This document shows, one piece after another, positions 24,715 to 35,643 of a stretch of DNA of 64,000 nucleotides (the stretch's first letter is position 1; each line of letters begins with the position of its first letter). The translations under genes were made by a program, and so were the position numbers. The notes below the pieces were generated by a model. It did not search any database, was not told the origin of the DNA, and saw nothing but the letters and a program-made list of their open reading frames with translations. This DNA comes from Candidatus Heritagella intestinalis (GTDB taxonomy: Bacteria > Bacillota > Clostridia > Oscillospirales > Acutalibacteraceae): positions 124,001 to 188,000 of the forward strand of contig CAJFVO010000002.1 in the NCBI GenBank assembly GCA_904420555.1, given 5' to 3'.

Positions 24715-26034
24715 TTAATCCAGGAAGCCCTTATAATGACGCATCATCATCTGGGATTCCATCTGCTTCACTGTGTCAAGAGCAACGCCCACCATAATGA
24801 TAACGGAAGTACCGCCCATGGACAGGCGTCCCAGCTCTGAAATGTTGCCGTAAATGATGGGGATAATTGCGATAAACGCCAAGAACAGGGCGCCGATCAT
24901 GGTGACCTTTGCCAAAATCTTGCTGATGTAGTCAGAAGTGGGCCGGCCGGGGCGCACGCCCGGGATGGTCCCGTTGTTCTGGCGCAGATTGTTGGCCATC
25001 TCAATGGGGTTGTACTGGATGGTCATGTAGAAATACGCAAATGCCAGGATCAGGATAAAGTACAGGATGCAATAGAGCCAGCCGGTAGGGGAGAAAGCAT
25101 CAAAGAACGCAGCCCAGAAGCCTTCTGCCACATTGCTGCCCATAAAGAGCTGGATCGTGCTGGGGATGGAGAGGATGGAGCTGGCGAAGATAATGGGCAT
25201 CACGCCGCTCATCCCCACCTTAATGGGCATGTGGGTGGACTGCCCGCCGTACATTTTCCGGCCAACCACGCGCTTTGCGTACTGGATGGGGATACGGCGC
25301 TCAGCGTCGTTCATGAAGATGATGACCCAGATAATGGCCAGGAACAGCACAATCCACAGGGGAGCCAGGGCATAGTACTTGCCATAGGTCTCCGGGGCGG
25401 AGTTGGCCATTTCAATGTAGCTCCAAAGCTGCTGCGCGGTGCTGGGCAGACGGGCCAGAATACCTGCAAACAGCAGGATGGAGATACCGTTGCCGATACC
25501 CTTCTGGTTGATCTGCTCGCCCAGCCACATCATCAACGCCGTGCCAGCCGTAAAGGCCAGAATAATCACGATAGCGGCAAACACCTGGGCTGCGCCGTCG
25601 TTGTACAGGGTGATGTTGTTGTTGCGCAGATAGAAGAAGTACGCGGTGCCCTGAATCAGGCCCAGGACTACCGTTACATAACGGGTGATGGCGCCAATGC
25701 GCTTTCTGCCCTCTTCTCCCTCTCTTGCCATGCGCTCCAGGGGCGGGATTGCCACGGTCAGGAGCTGCATGATAATGGAGGAGTTAATATACGGGGTAAT
25801 ACCCATGGCAAACAGGGTGGCCTGGGCGAAGGCGCCGCCGGTCATCATGTTCACCATGCTCAGCGCGTTGTTGGTGCTGTCTACATAGCTCATCAGCTCG
25901 TTCAGCGCGCTCATATCCAGGAACGGCACAGGCACAATGGAGCCGAACCGGAACACAATAATGATAAACAGGGTAAAGAGGATCTTCTTGCGAAGGTCGG
26001 GGATTTTCCAAGCGTTCTTAATGGTGTTGAACAA
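24715..26034 (-). CDS. secY: protein translocase subunit SecY
   Basis: 439 residues and ten transmembrane helices, with the plug/pore segment near GSIVPVPFLD and the cytoplasmic loops VVGRKMYGGQSTHMPIKV and RPGRPTSDYI. Starts at TTG with a strong GGAGGTGAT that overlaps the rplO stop, so translation is coupled. Channel for Sec-dependent export and membrane insertion. Confidence 0.98.
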   Translation of the reverse strand: MFNTIKNAWKIPDLRKKILFTLFIIIVFRFGSIVPVPFLDMSALNELMSYVDSTNNALSMVNMMTGGAFAQATLFAMGITPYINSSIIMQLLTVAIPPLERMAREGEEGRKRIGAITRYVTVVLGLIQGTAYFFYLRNNNITLYNDGAAQVFAAIVIILAFTAGTALMMWLGEQINQKGIGNGISILLFAGILARLPSTAQQLWSYIEMANSAPETYGKYYALAPLWIVLFLAIIWVIIFMNDAERRIPIQYAKRVVGRKMYGGQSTHMPIKVGMSGVMPIIFASSILSIPSTIQLFMGSNVAEGFWAAFFDAFSPTGWLYCILYFILILAFAYFYMTIQYNPIEMANNLRQNNGTIPGVRPGRPTSDYISKILAKVTMIGALFLAFIAIIPIIYGNISELGRLSMGGTSVIIMVGVALDTVKQMESQMMMRHYKGFLD

Positions 26035-26035
26035 C

Positions 26036-26476
26036 TCAGATCACCTCCGCTTTCCCGCCTGCAGCTTCGATCTTCTCTTTCGCAGCAGCAGAGAAAGCGT
26101 TCACCTTCACGGTCAGGCTTTTGCTCAGCTTACCATTGGACAGGATCTTCACACCGTCGCAGACGGTCTTTACCAGACCTGCGTCGATGAGCGCCTGGGT
26201 ATCAACAACAGCGCCGTTCTCGAAGCACTCCAGGGCGCCGACATTGATGGAAACAATCTTCTTGGCGAAGATGTTGTTGAATCCTCTCTTGGGGATTCTT
26301 CTCTGCAGGGGCATCTGGCCGCCTTCAAAACCAGCACGGAAACCGCGGCCGGCACGGGCCTTCTGGCCCTTATGTCCTTTGCCTGCGGTCTTGCCCTGGC
26401 CGGAGCCATGGCCTCTGCCGATGCGCTTGGCCTCTTTGGTAGAGCCGGGCACCGCAGTCAGTTCATGCAACTTCAT
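26036..26476 (-). CDS. rplO: ribosomal protein L15
   Basis: 146 residues. [20 protein letters not shown] is followed by the Gly/Lys-rich [20 protein letters not shown] extension that penetrates 23S rRNA. Ends one base before the secY start. Confidence 0.98.
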   Translation of the reverse strand: MKLHELTAVPGSTKEAKRIGRGHGSGQGKTAGKGHKGQKARAGRGFRAGFEGGQMPLQRRIPKRGFNNIFAKKIVSINVGALECFENGAVVDTQALIDAGLVKTVCDGVKILSNGKLSKSLTVKVNAFSAAAKEKIEAAGGKAEVI

Positions 26477-26507
26477 AATACTCGCACCTCCTTGTTCGTT
26501 CTGCCGA

Positions 26508-26684
26508 TCACTTGCTCACTTCGACGAGGTGGATGATCTTTGCCACCTTGCCCTGGGTCTGGGCGTTGTCGGGCTGCACGGAGCAGTCGCCGATCTTCTT
26601 CAGGCCCAAGGAGTGGGCGGTTGCAATCTGGTCCTTCTTGCAGCCGATCAGGCTCTTGACCAGCTTTACATTGATCTGTTCCAT
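26508..26684 (-). CDS. rpmD: ribosomal protein L30
   Basis: 58 residues: [20 protein letters not shown] at the start, SLGLKKIGD in the middle, [10 protein letters not shown] at the end. Short ORF between rpsE and rplO, the expected place. GGGAGG precedes the ATG. Confidence 0.97.
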   Translation of the reverse strand: MEQINVKLVKSLIGCKKDQIATAHSLGLKKIGDCSVQPDNAQTQGKVAKIIHLVEVSK

Positions 26685-26698
26685 ACTGCGAACCTCCC

Positions 26699-27196
26699 TT
26701 ACAGAATGTCTTTCACGGACTTACCGCGGACAGCCGCAACTTCCTCGGCGGTGCGCAGCTGAGCAAGGCCGGCCAGCGTGGCGCGGACGACGTTGCACGG
26801 ATTGTTGGAACGCAGGGCCTTGGTACGGATGTCCTTAATGCCCACGCTCTCAACCACAGCACGCACCGGGCCGCCGGCGATAACGCCGGTACCGGGAGCA
26901 GCGGGCTTGAGCAGGACGCGGCCTGCGCCGAAAGCACCCAGCACCTCGTGGGGGATGGTGCTTCCCCGCAGGGAAACCTTCATCAGGTTCTTCTTGGCAT
27001 CCTCAATGCCCTTGCGGATGGCGTCCGGAACTTCGCCGGCCTTGCCGATGCCGAAGCCGACAATGCCGTTGCCGTCGCCAACGACGACCAGCGCGGCGAA
27101 CTTGAAGATACGGCCGCCCTTTACGGTCTTAGATACGCGGTTGATGGCAACCACGCGCTCTTTCAATTCCATGGTGGAAGCGTCAATTCTAGCCAA
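26699..27196 (-). CDS. rpsE: ribosomal protein S5
   Basis: 165 residues, TTG start with AAGGAGG seven bases upstream. Has the S5 RNA-binding motif ([19 protein letters not shown]) and the C-terminal [21 protein letters not shown]. Involved in decoding accuracy and 30S assembly. Confidence 0.98.
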   Translation of the reverse strand: MARIDASTMELKERVVAINRVSKTVKGGRIFKFAALVVVGDGNGIVGFGIGKAGEVPDAIRKGIEDAKKNLMKVSLRGSTIPHEVLGAFGAGRVLLKPAAPGTGVIAGGPVRAVVESVGIKDIRTKALRSNNPCNVVRATLAGLAQLRTAEEVAAVRGKSVKDIL

Positions 27197-27211
27197 AAGT
27201 ATTCCTCCTTA

Positions 27212-27571
27212 TCAGAACTTGAGGCCGCCCTCGCGGGCGCCTTCGGCCAGCTCTTTGACGCGGCCGTGGAAAATATAGCCGCCGCGGTCAAAAACGACCT
27301 CGGTGATTCCTTTTTCTGCGGCACGCTTTGCGATCATCTCGCCGACCTTGCGTGCGGCTTCCTTGTTTCCGCCGTTACCGGTAAACTCCTTATCCAAAGT
27401 GGACGCAGCGCACAGGGTAACGCCCTTCACATCGTCGATGATCTGGGCATAGATGTTGCTGCTGGAGCGGAACACGTTCAGGCGGGGGCGGGAAGCGGTG
27501 CCCGAAATCTTGCCGCGCACTCTCTTGTGGCGGTTCAGTCTGGCCTTGTTGCTATCAGCCTTATTCACCAT
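27212..27571 (-). CDS. rplR: ribosomal protein L18
   Basis: 119 residues: [21 protein letters not shown] (5S rRNA contact) and the C-terminal [24 protein letters not shown]. Binds 5S rRNA with L5. Confidence 0.98.
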   Translation of the reverse strand: MVNKADSNKARLNRHKRVRGKISGTASRPRLNVFRSSSNIYAQIIDDVKGVTLCAASTLDKEFTGNGGNKEAARKVGEMIAKRAAEKGITEVVFDRGGYIFHGRVKELAEGAREGGLKF

Positions 27572-27585
27572 TTGTCATTCACTCC

Positions 27586-28134
27586 TTACTTCTTAGAGCC
27601 CTTACCGGCCTTGCCTTCCTTGCGGCGGATTACTTCGCCGGCGTACTTAATGCCCTTGCCCTTATACGGCTCCGGCGGACGCTTCTCGCGGACTTCCGCG
27701 GCAAACTGGCCAACCTTCTGCTTATCGGGCCCCAGAATCACGATGGAGTTGGGATTGGGCACTTCAATGGTGATGCCGTCCTTCTCGCTCATGATGACCT
27801 GATGGGAATAGCCCAGGTTCATGACCAGGTTCTTGCCCTGCTTCTGCACACGATAGCCCACGCCGTTGACTTCCAGCTCCTTCTTGAAGCCTTCGGTAAC
27901 GCCCAGGATCATGTTGTGGATCAGGGTCCGGGTCAGGCCGTGGAGGGAGCGGTTCTCCTTCTCGTCGTTGGGCCGGGTTACGATTACTTCGTTGTTTTCC
28001 ACCGCAATGTTCATGTTCGGGTGGAAAGCCTGGGTCAGGGCGCCCTTGGGGCCCTTGACCGTCACTTCACTGCCGTTGACCTTTACCTCAACGCCAGCGG
28101 GAATATTTATGGGTTTTCTTCCAATTCGCGACAT
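27586..28134 (-). CDS. rplF: ribosomal protein L6
   Basis: 182 residues with two L6 folds; MSRIGRKPINIP at the start and the conserved KGKGIKYAGEVIRRKEGKAG at the end. Lies near the GTPase-associated centre. Confidence 0.98.
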   Translation of the reverse strand: MSRIGRKPINIPAGVEVKVNGSEVTVKGPKGALTQAFHPNMNIAVENNEVIVTRPNDEKENRSLHGLTRTLIHNMILGVTEGFKKELEVNGVGYRVQKQGKNLVMNLGYSHQVIMSEKDGITIEVPNPNSIVILGPDKQKVGQFAAEVREKRPPEPYKGKGIKYAGEVIRRKEGKAGKGSKK

Positions 28135-28150
28135 AGTTGCACCCCTTATC

Positions 28151-28549
28151 TTACCAAATAAACGCCAGCACTTCGCCGCCCACGTTTTCCTTGCGGGCCT
28201 GACGGTCGGTCATGACGCCCTTGGAAGTGGAGATGATGGCGATGCCCAGGCCCTTCATGACCTTGGGCAGGTCTTCTACGTTGGAATAAATGCGCAGGCC
28301 GGGCTTGGAAACACGGCGCAGCCCCTTGATGACGGGGGTCTTGCCTTCGCCGTACTTGAGTACGACCTTGATCATGCCCTGCTTGCCGTCTTCAGTCACG
28401 CTGAAGCTCTTGATATAGCCCTCGTCCACGAGGATCTGGCAGATAGCCTTCTTCATGTTGGACGCGGGGATCTCAACGGTGTCGTGCTTAGCAGAAGCCG
28501 CGTTGCGGATTCTGGTCAGCAGGTCCGCGATGGTATCAGTGATCTGCAT
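28151..28549 (-). CDS. rpsH: ribosomal protein S8
   Basis: 132 residues: [15 protein letters not shown] and the C-terminal [26 protein letters not shown]. Central 16S rRNA-binding protein. Confidence 0.98.
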   Translation of the reverse strand: MQITDTIADLLTRIRNAASAKHDTVEIPASNMKKAICQILVDEGYIKSFSVTEDGKQGMIKVVLKYGEGKTPVIKGLRRVSKPGLRIYSNVEDLPKVMKGLGIAIISTSKGVMTDRQARKENVGGEVLAFIW

Positions 28550-28579
28550 GGTGTTACCTCCTTCTCTTCGGCTGTTGTG

Positions 28580-28765
28580 TTACCAGCTTGCCTTTTTCAC
28601 GCCGGGAATCTCGCCCTTGTAGGCCAGCTCACGGAAGCAAATACGGCAGATACCGAACTTGCGAAGGTAGGCATGGGGCCGTCCGCAGATCTTGCAGCGG
28701 TTGTACTTACGGGAAGAGAACTTGGCTTCCCGCTGCTGCTTCAGTTTCATAGAAGTCTTGGCCAC
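28580..28765 (-). CDS. rpsN: ribosomal protein S14, zinc type
   Basis: 61 residues, GTG start with AAGGAGGGA. Zinc motif [20 protein letters not shown] (C-x2-C...C-x2-C). The short C+ form (rpsZ type) typical of Gram-positives. Confidence 0.97.
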   Translation of the reverse strand: MAKTSMKLKQQREAKFSSRKYNRCKICGRPHAYLRKFGICRICFRELAYKGEIPGVKKASW

Positions 28766-28777
28766 AATAATCCCTCC

Positions 28778-29317
28778 TTATTTCGCAAACGGGGCGCCCA
28801 TGAGCGTCAGCAGCTCCCGGGACTCCTCGTCGGTGTTAGCAGTGGTCACAAAGCAGATGTCCATTCCGCGGACCTTGTCGATCTTGTCATACTCGATCTC
28901 GGGGAAGATCAGCTGCTCCTTGATGCCCATGTTGTAGTTGCCGCGGCCGTCGAAAGAGTTGGGGTTGATGCCGCGGAAGTCACGCACACGGGGAAGCGCA
29001 ACGTTGAACAGTCTGTCCATAAACTCATACATCCGGTCGCCGCGCAGGGTTACCTTCACGCCGATGTTCATGCCGGCGCGGAGCTTGAAGTTTGCCACAG
29101 ACTTCTTGGCCTTGCAGACCATGGGCTTCTGGCCGGTGATGGCGGCCAGGTCGGCGCTGATGCTGTCGATGACCTTGGCGTTGTCCTTGGCCTCGCCGGC
29201 GCCCACATTGATCACAATCTTGTCAAGCTTGGGGATCTGCATTACGCTCTGGTAGCCGAATTTCTTCATCAGGGCGGGAGCGACCTCCTGCTTGTAGAAT
29301 TCCTTCAATCTTGCCAT
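28778..29317 (-). CDS. rplE: ribosomal protein L5
   Basis: 179 residues; the ATG at 29317 ([12 protein letters not shown]) follows GGGAGGAAAG. Contains [18 protein letters not shown] and [16 protein letters not shown]. Binds 5S rRNA. Confidence 0.98.
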   Translation of the reverse strand: MARLKEFYKQEVAPALMKKFGYQSVMQIPKLDKIVINVGAGEAKDNAKVIDSISADLAAITGQKPMVCKAKKSVANFKLRAGMNIGVKVTLRGDRMYEFMDRLFNVALPRVRDFRGINPNSFDGRGNYNMGIKEQLIFPEIEYDKIDKVRGMDICFVTTANTDEESRELLTLMGAPFAK

Positions 29318-29331
29318 TCGTCTTTCCTCCC

Positions 29332-29649
29332 TTACAGCGACTCGCCGCACTTCTTGCAGACGCGGCCCTTGGTGCCGTCCTCATAGAGCTTGTGGCCCAC
29401 GCGGGTCGGCTTGTTGCAGTGGGGGCAGACGACCTGCACCTTGCAGGCATACAGAGCGCCTTCGGCCTTTACGATGCCGCCCTGCTCGCCCATTCTGCGG
29501 GGCTTCACATGCTTGGTCACCATGTTGCAGCCCTCTACGATCACTTTGCCCTCTTTGGGGCTGACTTCCAGCACCTTGCCCTTGCTGCCGCGGCTCTTGC
29601 CGCTCAGGATGACCACGGTGTCACCGGTTTTGACATGAAGTTTATTCAT
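29332..29649 (-). CDS. rplX: ribosomal protein L24
   Basis: 105 residues. KOW motif ([21 protein letters not shown]) near the start. The C-terminal half carries C-x2-C pairs ([13 protein letters not shown] ... CKKCGESL), a possible zinc site seen in some clostridial L24 proteins. Early assembly protein of the large subunit. Confidence 0.98.
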   Translation of the reverse strand: MNKLHVKTGDTVVILSGKSRGSKGKVLEVSPKEGKVIVEGCNMVTKHVKPRRMGEQGGIVKAEGALYACKVQVVCPHCNKPTRVGHKLYEDGTKGRVCKKCGESL

Positions 29650-29664
29650 TCGTGAGCACCTCCA

Positions 29665-30033
29665 TTACAGCACTTCCGGGGCCAGGCTCAGAATCTTCAG
29701 GTAATCCTTGTCGCGCAGCTCTCTGGCAACAGGCCCAAAGATACGGGTGCCCCTGGGGTTTTTGTCGTCACGGATGATGACGGCGGCATTTTCATCAAAG
29801 CGGATGTAGGTGCCGTCCTCGCGGCGAACGCCGGAAGCGGAACGCACGATTACCGCCTTCACAACGTCGCCCTTTTTAACAACGCCGCCGGGTGCTGCTT
29901 TTTTAACAGAAGCTACCACGACGTCGCCAATATTGGCATACCTCCGGCCGGTGCCGCCCAGGACGCGGATGCACATAAGCTCCTTTGCGCCGGTGTTGTC
30001 GGCTACCTTGAGGTAAGTCTGCTGCTGAATCAC
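29665..30033 (-). CDS. rplN: ribosomal protein L14
   Basis: 122 residues, GTG start with [27 protein letters not shown] and [14 protein letters not shown] are diagnostic. The 92-base gap to rpsQ is the longest between neighbours in this part of the operon and contains a weak CCTTTG/CAAAGG inverted repeat. Confidence 0.98.
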   Translation of the reverse strand: MIQQQTYLKVADNTGAKELMCIRVLGGTGRRYANIGDVVVASVKKAAPGGVVKKGDVVKAVIVRSASGVRREDGTYIRFDENAAVIIRDDKNPRGTRIFGPVARELRDKDYLKILSLAPEVL

Positions 30034-30125
30034 AGTTCGTTCCTCCTTTACATTGGCTGGGGTTTCCTTCTGACAGGACCCTTTGCCAAAAAAGCCATTT
30101 TCTTATCTGAGTGCCAAAGGCTGGA

Positions 30126-30383
30126 TTATTTCGCCTTCTCGATGATCTCCACCAGGCGCCATCTCTTGTCCTTGGAAAGGGGACGGGTCTCCATGACGCG
30201 CACGCGGTCGCCGACTCTGCACTCGTTGTTCTCATCGTGCGCCTTCAGCTTCACAGTGCGCTTGATGATCTTTTTGTAAAGCGGGTGACGAACGCTGTCC
30301 TCGATGGCCACGACGATGGTCTTGTCCATCTTGTCGCTGACAACGCGGCCCACGTTGGTTTTTCTCAAATTTCTCTCACTCAC
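30126..30383 (-). CDS. rpsQ: ribosomal protein S17
   Basis: 85 residues, GTG start. [20 protein letters not shown] and the C-terminal [20 protein letters not shown] are typical of this OB-fold primary binding protein. Confidence 0.98.
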   Translation of the reverse strand: MSERNLRKTNVGRVVSDKMDKTIVVAIEDSVRHPLYKKIIKRTVKLKAHDENNECRVGDRVRVMETRPLSKDKRWRLVEIIEKAK

Positions 30384-30401
30384 AGCTTAACCCTCCCTTT
30401 C

Positions 30402-30608
30402 TTACGCGTTGACGCTGTTCTTCAGCTCGTTCTCCCGGATAATGGTCTTGACCCGGGCGATGTCCTTCTTCACAGCGCTGATACGCATGGGGTTATCCAG
30501 CTGGTTGATTGCAAGCTGGAACCGCAGGTTGAAAAGCTCGGCCTTGAGGTCCTTCAGCTTTGCTTCCAGCTCTTCCTGCTTCATCTCTCTGATCTCTGCA
30601 GCCTTCAT
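30402..30608 (-). CDS. rpmC: ribosomal protein L29
   Basis: 68 residues, a helical hairpin ([29 protein letters not shown]). Its ATG overlaps the rplP stop (TAATG), indicating coupled translation. Near the exit tunnel. Confidence 0.98.
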   Translation of the reverse strand: MKAAEIREMKQEELEAKLKDLKAELFNLRFQLAINQLDNPMRISAVKKDIARVKTIIRENELKNSVNA

Positions 30609-31030
30609 TACTCTTCACACCCCGTTTCCTTTTTCACAAACTTGCACTTGATGGGCAGCTTGTTGGCAGCCAGACGCAGTGCCTCGCGGGCGGTTGCCTC
30701 CGGAACGTCTGCAATCTCAAACATAACGCGGCCGGGCTTTACCACGGCCACCCAGTACTCGGGAGAACCTTTACCGGAACCCATTCGGGTTTCAGCGGGC
30801 TTCTCGGTGATGGGCTTATCGGGGAAGATCTTAATCCAGACCTTACCAAAACGCTTGCAGTAACGGGTCATGGCAATACGGGCAGCCTCGATCTGGTTGG
30901 AAGTGATCCAGGAGGGCTCCAGGGCCTGCAGGCCAAACTCGCCGTAAGTCACCTTATTGCCGCGATAGGCCTTGCCGGTCAGGCGGCCGCGGTGCACTCT
31001 GCGGTATTTCACTCTCTTAGGCAGCAACAT
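30608..31030 (-). CDS. rplP: ribosomal protein L16
   Basis: 140 residues: [20 protein letters not shown], the conserved [20 protein letters not shown]. Its start overlaps the rpsC stop (TAATG). Organises the A-site region of the large subunit. Confidence 0.98.
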   Translation of the reverse strand: MLLPKRVKYRRVHRGRLTGKAYRGNKVTYGEFGLQALEPSWITSNQIEAARIAMTRYCKRFGKVWIKIFPDKPITEKPAETRMGSGKGSPEYWVAVVKPGRVMFEIADVPEATAREALRLAANKLPIKCKFVKKETGCEE

Positions 31031-31695
31031 TATTGTTTGCCTCCTTCCTTGCGGGGCTTGCGGTTGTCATGCAGCACTTCGCCGCGATACAGCCACACCT
31101 TTACGCCAATGCGGCCATAGGTGGTGGCAGCCTCGGCAAAGCCGTAATCGATGTCTGCGCGCAGGGTCTGCAGCGGGATGGTACCGTCGTGGTACTGCTC
31201 GGTGCGGGCGATTTCTGCGCCGCCCAGACGGCCGGAAACCTGGGTCTTGATACCCTTGGCGCCCAGCTTCATGCTGCGGCCGATGCACAGCTTCATAGCG
31301 CGGCGGAAGGAAACTCTCTTTTCCAGCTGCTGCGCAATATTCTCAGCCACCAGCTGCGCGTTCAGGTCGGGCTGGCGGACTTCCACTACGTTGATGGTGA
31401 CGGGCTTCTTCAGGAAAGCCTCGCACTGGGTGCGGATCTTCTCGATCTCGCTGCCCTTGGGTCCAATGACCATGCCGGGCCGTGCGCAGTGGATGTGAAT
31501 GCGAACCTTAGAGGCGTCGCGCTCGATTTCAATCTTCGGAACACCCGCGGCGGCAAGCTGCTTCTTCAGCATCTTGCGGAGGTTGTAGTCCTCTACCAGC
31601 GTGTCGCCGAAAACGTCCTTTCTGGCGAACCAGCGGGAATCCCAGTCTTTAATTACGCCCACACGGAGTCCGTGGGGATTTACTTTTTGACCCAT
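31030..31695 (-). CDS. rpsC: ribosomal protein S3
   Basis: 221 residues. [20 protein letters not shown], a KH domain ([19 protein letters not shown]) and the C-terminal [20 protein letters not shown]. At the mRNA entry channel. Confidence 0.98.
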   Translation of the reverse strand: MGQKVNPHGLRVGVIKDWDSRWFARKDVFGDTLVEDYNLRKMLKKQLAAAGVPKIEIERDASKVRIHIHCARPGMVIGPKGSEIEKIRTQCEAFLKKPVTINVVEVRQPDLNAQLVAENIAQQLEKRVSFRRAMKLCIGRSMKLGAKGIKTQVSGRLGGAEIARTEQYHDGTIPLQTLRADIDYGFAEAATTYGRIGVKVWLYRGEVLHDNRKPRKEGGKQ

Positions 31696-31716
31696 TAGTA
31701 TAACCTCCTCTTCCGC

Positions 31717-32052
31717 TTATTCCTTTTCCTTCAGCACCAGGGTGATGTGCGAGGTTCTCTTCAGAATTCTGAATGCACGACCCTGCGCTCTCGGACGGAT
31801 GCGCTTCAGGATCGGTCCCGGGGCAACGGAGCACTCGGCTACATACAGCTTCGTAGCGTCCATATTGTGGTTATTCTCAGCATTCGCCATAGCAGACTTC
31901 AGCAGCTTCTCCAAGTCCTCACATGCGGCCTTGGGCGTATGCTTCAGGATGGCCATCGCCATATCGGCGGGCTTGTTCCGGATCAGATCCAGAACGATCT
32001 GCACCTTGCGGGGCGAAATGCGGGCGTATCTCAAAACGGCCCTTGCTTCCAT
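31717..32052 (-). CDS. rplV: ribosomal protein L22
   Basis: 111 residues. The ATG at 32052 ([20 protein letters not shown]) has AAAGGAG six bases upstream and is preferred to a GTG three codons before. The C-terminal hairpin [20 protein letters not shown] lines the exit tunnel. Confidence 0.98.
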   Translation of the reverse strand: MEARAVLRYARISPRKVQIVLDLIRNKPADMAMAILKHTPKAACEDLEKLLKSAMANAENNHNMDATKLYVAECSVAPGPILKRIRPRAQGRAFRILKRTSHITLVLKEKE

Positions 32053-32073
32053 GCTATACACTCCTTTCGGCCT

Positions 32074-32346
32074 TTACTTCGTGGTCTTGGAACCGGCGTG
32101 CCCTCTAAAGGTACGGGTGGGGGCGAACTCGCCCAGCTTGTGGCCAACCATATCCTCAGTGACATATACCGGAACGTGCTTGCGGCCATCGTGTACGGCG
32201 ATGGTGTGGCCGACGAAGTCCGGGAAGATTACGGAGGCGCGGCTCCAGGTCTTCACGATCTTCTTCTCGCCGGCTGCGTTCATTTCCTGAATCCTTTTCA
32301 GCAGCACGGGCTGTACATAAGGACCCTTTTTGATGCTTCTGCTCAT
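32074..32346 (-). CDS. rpsS: ribosomal protein S19
   Basis: 90 residues: [52 protein letters not shown]. Head of the small subunit. Confidence 0.98.
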   Translation of the reverse strand: MSRSIKKGPYVQPVLLKRIQEMNAAGEKKIVKTWSRASVIFPDFVGHTIAVHDGRKHVPVYVTEDMVGHKLGEFAPTRTFRGHAGSKTTK

Positions 32347-32375
32347 AAAAAATCAACAGCTCCTTTCTGTACGCC

Positions 32376-33209
32376 TTATTTGCCGTTTCTGCGGCGGACA
32401 ATAAACTTGTCGCTGCGGTTGTGATGCTTGCGGGTCTTGTAACCCAGGGCGGGCTTGCCCCAGGGGGTAACAGGGCCGGGACGGCCGATGGGGCTCTTGC
32501 CCTCACCACCGCCGTGGGGGTGGTCATTGGGGTTCATAACAGAACCGCGAACGGTGGGTCTCCAACCCATGTGGCGCTTGCGGCCAGCCTTACCGATCTT
32601 CACGTTCTCGTGGTCGATGTTGCTGACCTGGCCGATGGTAGCCATGCAGCTGTCGGGCACGTTGCGCAGCTCGCCGGAGGGCAGGCGGAGAAGGGCCATG
32701 CCGTTTTCCTTAGCCATGAGCTGGGCCAGGATGCCGGCGGCTCTTGCCAGCTGAGCGCCCTTGCCGGGATACAGCTCCACGTTGTGGATGAAGGTACCGG
32801 TGGGGATAGCGGACAGGGGCAGGGCGTTGCCGGGCTTAATGTCGGCCTGGGCGCCGGAGACCACCTTGTCCCCGACCTTCAGGCCGTTGGGAGCGATGAT
32901 GTATCTCTTCTCGCCGTCCTCATACTGCACCAGAGCGATGAAAGCGGAACGGTTGGGATCGTACTCAATGGTGAGGACGGTAGCTTCCATGCCGTGCTTC
33001 TGACGCTTGAAGTCGATGATGCGGTACTTGGTGCGGTTTCCGCCGCCTCTGTGGCGGACGGTGATGCGGCCGTAGCTGTTGCGGCCGGATTTATGCTTCA
33101 TGGGAGCCAGCAGGCTCTTCTCCGGCGCCACCTTGGACAGGGAGGAATAATCAGTAACGGACATATTCCGCCGTGCCGGGGTCGTCGGCTTATAGTTGAT
33201 GATTGGCAT
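32376..33209 (-). CDS. rplB: ribosomal protein L2
   Basis: 277 residues. Peptidyl-transferase-proximal motif [20 protein letters not shown] with the conserved His, and [18 protein letters not shown]. One of the most conserved 50S proteins. Confidence 0.98.
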   Translation of the reverse strand: MPIINYKPTTPARRNMSVTDYSSLSKVAPEKSLLAPMKHKSGRNSYGRITVRHRGGGNRTKYRIIDFKRQKHGMEATVLTIEYDPNRSAFIALVQYEDGEKRYIIAPNGLKVGDKVVSGAQADIKPGNALPLSAIPTGTFIHNVELYPGKGAQLARAAGILAQLMAKENGMALLRLPSGELRNVPDSCMATIGQVSNIDHENVKIGKAGRKRHMGWRPTVRGSVMNPNDHPHGGGEGKSPIGRPGPVTPWGKPALGYKTRKHHNRSDKFIVRRRNGK

Positions 33210-33302
33210 TCGGTTTCACACTCCTCATGTTGGCTTTGCGGGAAGGCTGCCACCTCTTCCCATATCTGCCTCTTGGGCTCGGGCTGAAACAGGGGAAATC
33301 CC

Positions 33303-33593
33303 TTAGATCATGCCCTCGAAGAATTCGATGGTCTTGCTGTCGTCCGTCAGGGTAACGATAGCCTTCTTCCAGGCCTTGGTGTAACCCATGTAACGGCCCT
33401 GGCGGCGCATCTGGCCTCTCACGTGAAGGGTGTTGACCTTCTTCACCTTCACGCCGAACAGCTCTTCAACTGCTCTGGCAATCTCAATCTTACCGGCCTT
33501 GGGGGCAACTTCGAAGGTGTACTTCTTCATGCCCATGCCGGCCATGGACTTTTCGGTGATAATGGGGCGGATCACAATGTCCTGTGCAATCAT
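33303..33593 (-). CDS. rplW: ribosomal protein L23
   Basis: 96 residues: IRPIITEKSMAGMGMKKYTF, VKKVNTLHVRGQMRRQGRYM. Docking site for signal recognition particle and trigger factor. Start overlaps the rplD stop. Confidence 0.98.
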   Translation of the reverse strand: MIAQDIVIRPIITEKSMAGMGMKKYTFEVAPKAGKIEIARAVEELFGVKVKKVNTLHVRGQMRRQGRYMGYTKAWKKAIVTLTDDSKTIEFFEGMI

Positions 33594-34216
33594 TATGCGT
33601 ACACCTCCTCGATCTTGGAAACGGCGCCCTTGGCAACGACGAACATGTCGGCGTTGAGGATGTCGTAAACATTCAGGGTGTTCACCTGGGCGGTCTTGAC
33701 CCCCGGGATGTTGTTGGCGGAGGCGATGACCTTCTTGTCCACCTCAGGCAGGACAATCAGGGCCTTCTTCTCGGCGCCCACGGCCTTGAGCATAGCCGCG
33801 ATGGTCTTGGTCTTGTAATCCTCGGCAGCGATATTGTCGATAACCACCATCTGGTTGTCGGCAACCTTGCTGGAGAGGGCGCTCAGCATGGCCAAGCGGC
33901 GGACCTTCTTGTTCAGTGTATAACGATAGCAGCGGGGCTTCGGGGCAAAGACGATACCGCCGTGGGTCCACTGGGGAGCACGGGTGCTGCCCTGACGGGC
34001 GTGGCCGGTACCCTTCTGTCTCCAGGGCTTCTTGCCGCCGCCGGAAACCTCCGCACGGGTCAGGGCGCTCTGGGTGCCCTGGCGGCGGTTGGCCAGATGG
34101 TTCTTCACCACGTCGTGCATCACTGCAACGTTGGGTTCAATTCCGAATACGGCGTCGTTGAGCTCGATCTTCTCGACTTCCTGACCAGCCATATTGAAAA
34201 CTGCTACTGTAGGCAT
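33593..34216 (-). CDS. rplD: ribosomal protein L4
   Basis: 207 residues; the tunnel loop [20 protein letters not shown] is clear. In E. coli L4 represses the S10 operon through its leader; whether it acts on the leader hairpin here is not known. Confidence 0.98.
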   Translation of the reverse strand: MPTVAVFNMAGQEVEKIELNDAVFGIEPNVAVMHDVVKNHLANRRQGTQSALTRAEVSGGGKKPWRQKGTGHARQGSTRAPQWTHGGIVFAPKPRCYRYTLNKKVRRLAMLSALSSKVADNQMVVIDNIAAEDYKTKTIAAMLKAVGAEKKALIVLPEVDKKVIASANNIPGVKTAQVNTLNVYDILNADMFVVAKGAVSKIEEVYA

Positions 34217-34233
34217 ATCTGTTCCTCCTTCCC

Positions 34234-34866
34234 TTACGCTTTCACGCTGTCGCGGATAACCACGATGCCGCCGTTGGGGCCGGGCACGGCGCCCTTGACG
34301 GCGATGAGGTTGTTCTCAGCGTCCACCTTGGCAACCAGCAGGTTCAGCACGGTCACCTGCTCAGCGCCCATGTGGCCGGGCAGCTTCTTGCCCTTAAACA
34401 CGCGGGAGGGGGAGGAGGTGGAGCCGTTGGAGCCGGCGTGGCGAGCCACAGGGCCGGAGCCGTGGGTTTCCTTCAGGCGGTGCAGACCCCAGCGCTTGAT
34501 GCCGCCGGCATAGCCCTTACCTTTGCTGGTGCCGGTCACATCGACCTTGTCGCCCTCGGCAAAGATGTCCGCCTTAATCAGGTCGCCCACATTATAGCCG
34601 TCCGTGCTTTCCAGGCGGAACTCACGAAGGGTTCTCTTGGGAGCCACATTGCCCTTGGCAAAATGGCCCTTCATGGGCTTGTTTACGTGATGCGCCTTCA
34701 GGTCGCCGTAGCCTACCTGAATGGCATCATAGCCATCGTTTTCAACGGTCTTCTTCTGGGAAACCACGCAGGGGCCGGCTTCCAGAACCGTTACGGGGAT
34801 GACGTTCCCGCTCGCGTCGAAGATCTGGGTCATGCCGATCTTCTTGCCGATGATTCCTTTTTGCAT
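34234..34866 (-). CDS. rplC: ribosomal protein L3
   Basis: 210 residues: [36 protein letters not shown] and [20 protein letters not shown]. Early assembly protein near the peptidyl transferase centre. Confidence 0.98.
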   Translation of the reverse strand: MQKGIIGKKIGMTQIFDASGNVIPVTVLEAGPCVVSQKKTVENDGYDAIQVGYGDLKAHHVNKPMKGHFAKGNVAPKRTLREFRLESTDGYNVGDLIKADIFAEGDKVDVTGTSKGKGYAGGIKRWGLHRLKETHGSGPVARHAGSNGSTSSPSRVFKGKKLPGHMGAEQVTVLNLLVAKVDAENNLIAVKGAVPGPNGGIVVIRDSVKA

Positions 34867-34948
34867 GAAATATACCTCCTATGCAGGTTATTGGTTGACC
34901 CTTTCGGGCCAACTTGACCCCAGCCGTCCGGTTGGTTGAGGAAAAGCC

Positions 34949-35260
34949 TTACAGCTTAATCTCGATCTCAACGCCGGCGGGGAGTTCCAGGCCCATCAAA
35001 GACTCAACGGTCTTGTTGGAGGGCCGCAGAATGTCGATCAGTCTCTTGTGGGTCCGCATTTCGAACTGCTCACGGCTGTCCTTATACTTGTGAACAGCGC
35101 GCAGGATGGTGATTACCTGCTTCTCGGTGGGCAGCGGGACAGGGCCGGATACCCGAGCGCCTGTGCGCTTTGCGGTTGCAACGATCTTCTCGGCGGACTG
35201 GTCCACCAGCTGATGATCGTACCCCTTGATGCGAATTCTGATTTTTTCCTTGACTGCCAC
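34949..35260 (-). CDS. rpsJ: ribosomal protein S10
   Basis: 103 residues from the GTG at 35260 (read as [20 protein letters not shown]), with GGAGG eight bases upstream. An ATG two codons earlier is only two bases from the same site, too close to be used. This start also gives the family's usual length. First gene of the operon; S10 (NusE) also acts in transcription antitermination with NusB. Confidence 0.97.
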   Translation of the reverse strand: MAVKEKIRIRIKGYDHQLVDQSAEKIVATAKRTGARVSGPVPLPTEKQVITILRAVHKYKDSREQFEMRTHKRLIDILRPSNKTVESLMGLELPAGVEIEIKL

Positions 35261-35342
35261 TATCATCGCCTCCTTGATCGTAGTTGGCGGGCGGCGCCTT
35301 TATTTTTTCACACCTTGCCGGGTGTTTCGCACCCTGACATTC

Positions 35343-35374
35343 AAAAACCGGATTCAGTTTTGCACAGAATCCGG
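35343..35374 (-). terminator. terminator-like hairpin in the S10 leader (attenuator candidate)
   Basis: Minus strand: CCGGATTC, an 11-base loop, GAATCCGG, then TTTTTG. It lies about 85 bases before rpsJ and 240 after the predicted promoter, so it would stop the operon unless prevented. This points to regulated read-through. Confidence 0.6.
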
Positions 35375-35614
35375 GTGTGGACAAATAAAAAACGTCTGAG
35401 GGCTGTAGAGCCATTTCCCAAGCCGGAGATCCGGCGCCGGAGGTTCCGGCATGGCGCACCCCTGCGGTGAGTAACAGGCCGCATAGGCGCGTGGCGCAGC
35501 GCACTCATATTCTTGTCGCCCGGTTTAAAATCGGACATACTCCACGGAAAAACCGGCTGAAACCAGCCGCAACCTCCCGCTTCATCGCATATCGTGTTGC
35601 AGTCTTGCCTGAAT

Positions 35615-35643
35615 ATTGTACCATACTCAAGGCCAAAAGGCAA
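35615..35643 (-). promoter_or_regulatory. sigma-A promoter of the S10 operon
   Basis: Minus strand: TTGCCT, 17 bases, TACAAT. The leader to rpsJ is about 350 nt and rich in hairpins (for example GCCGGAACCTCCGGC and GCCGGATCTCCGGC). The rest of the gap, 35645-35959, is AT-rich and holds no gene. Confidence 0.65.
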
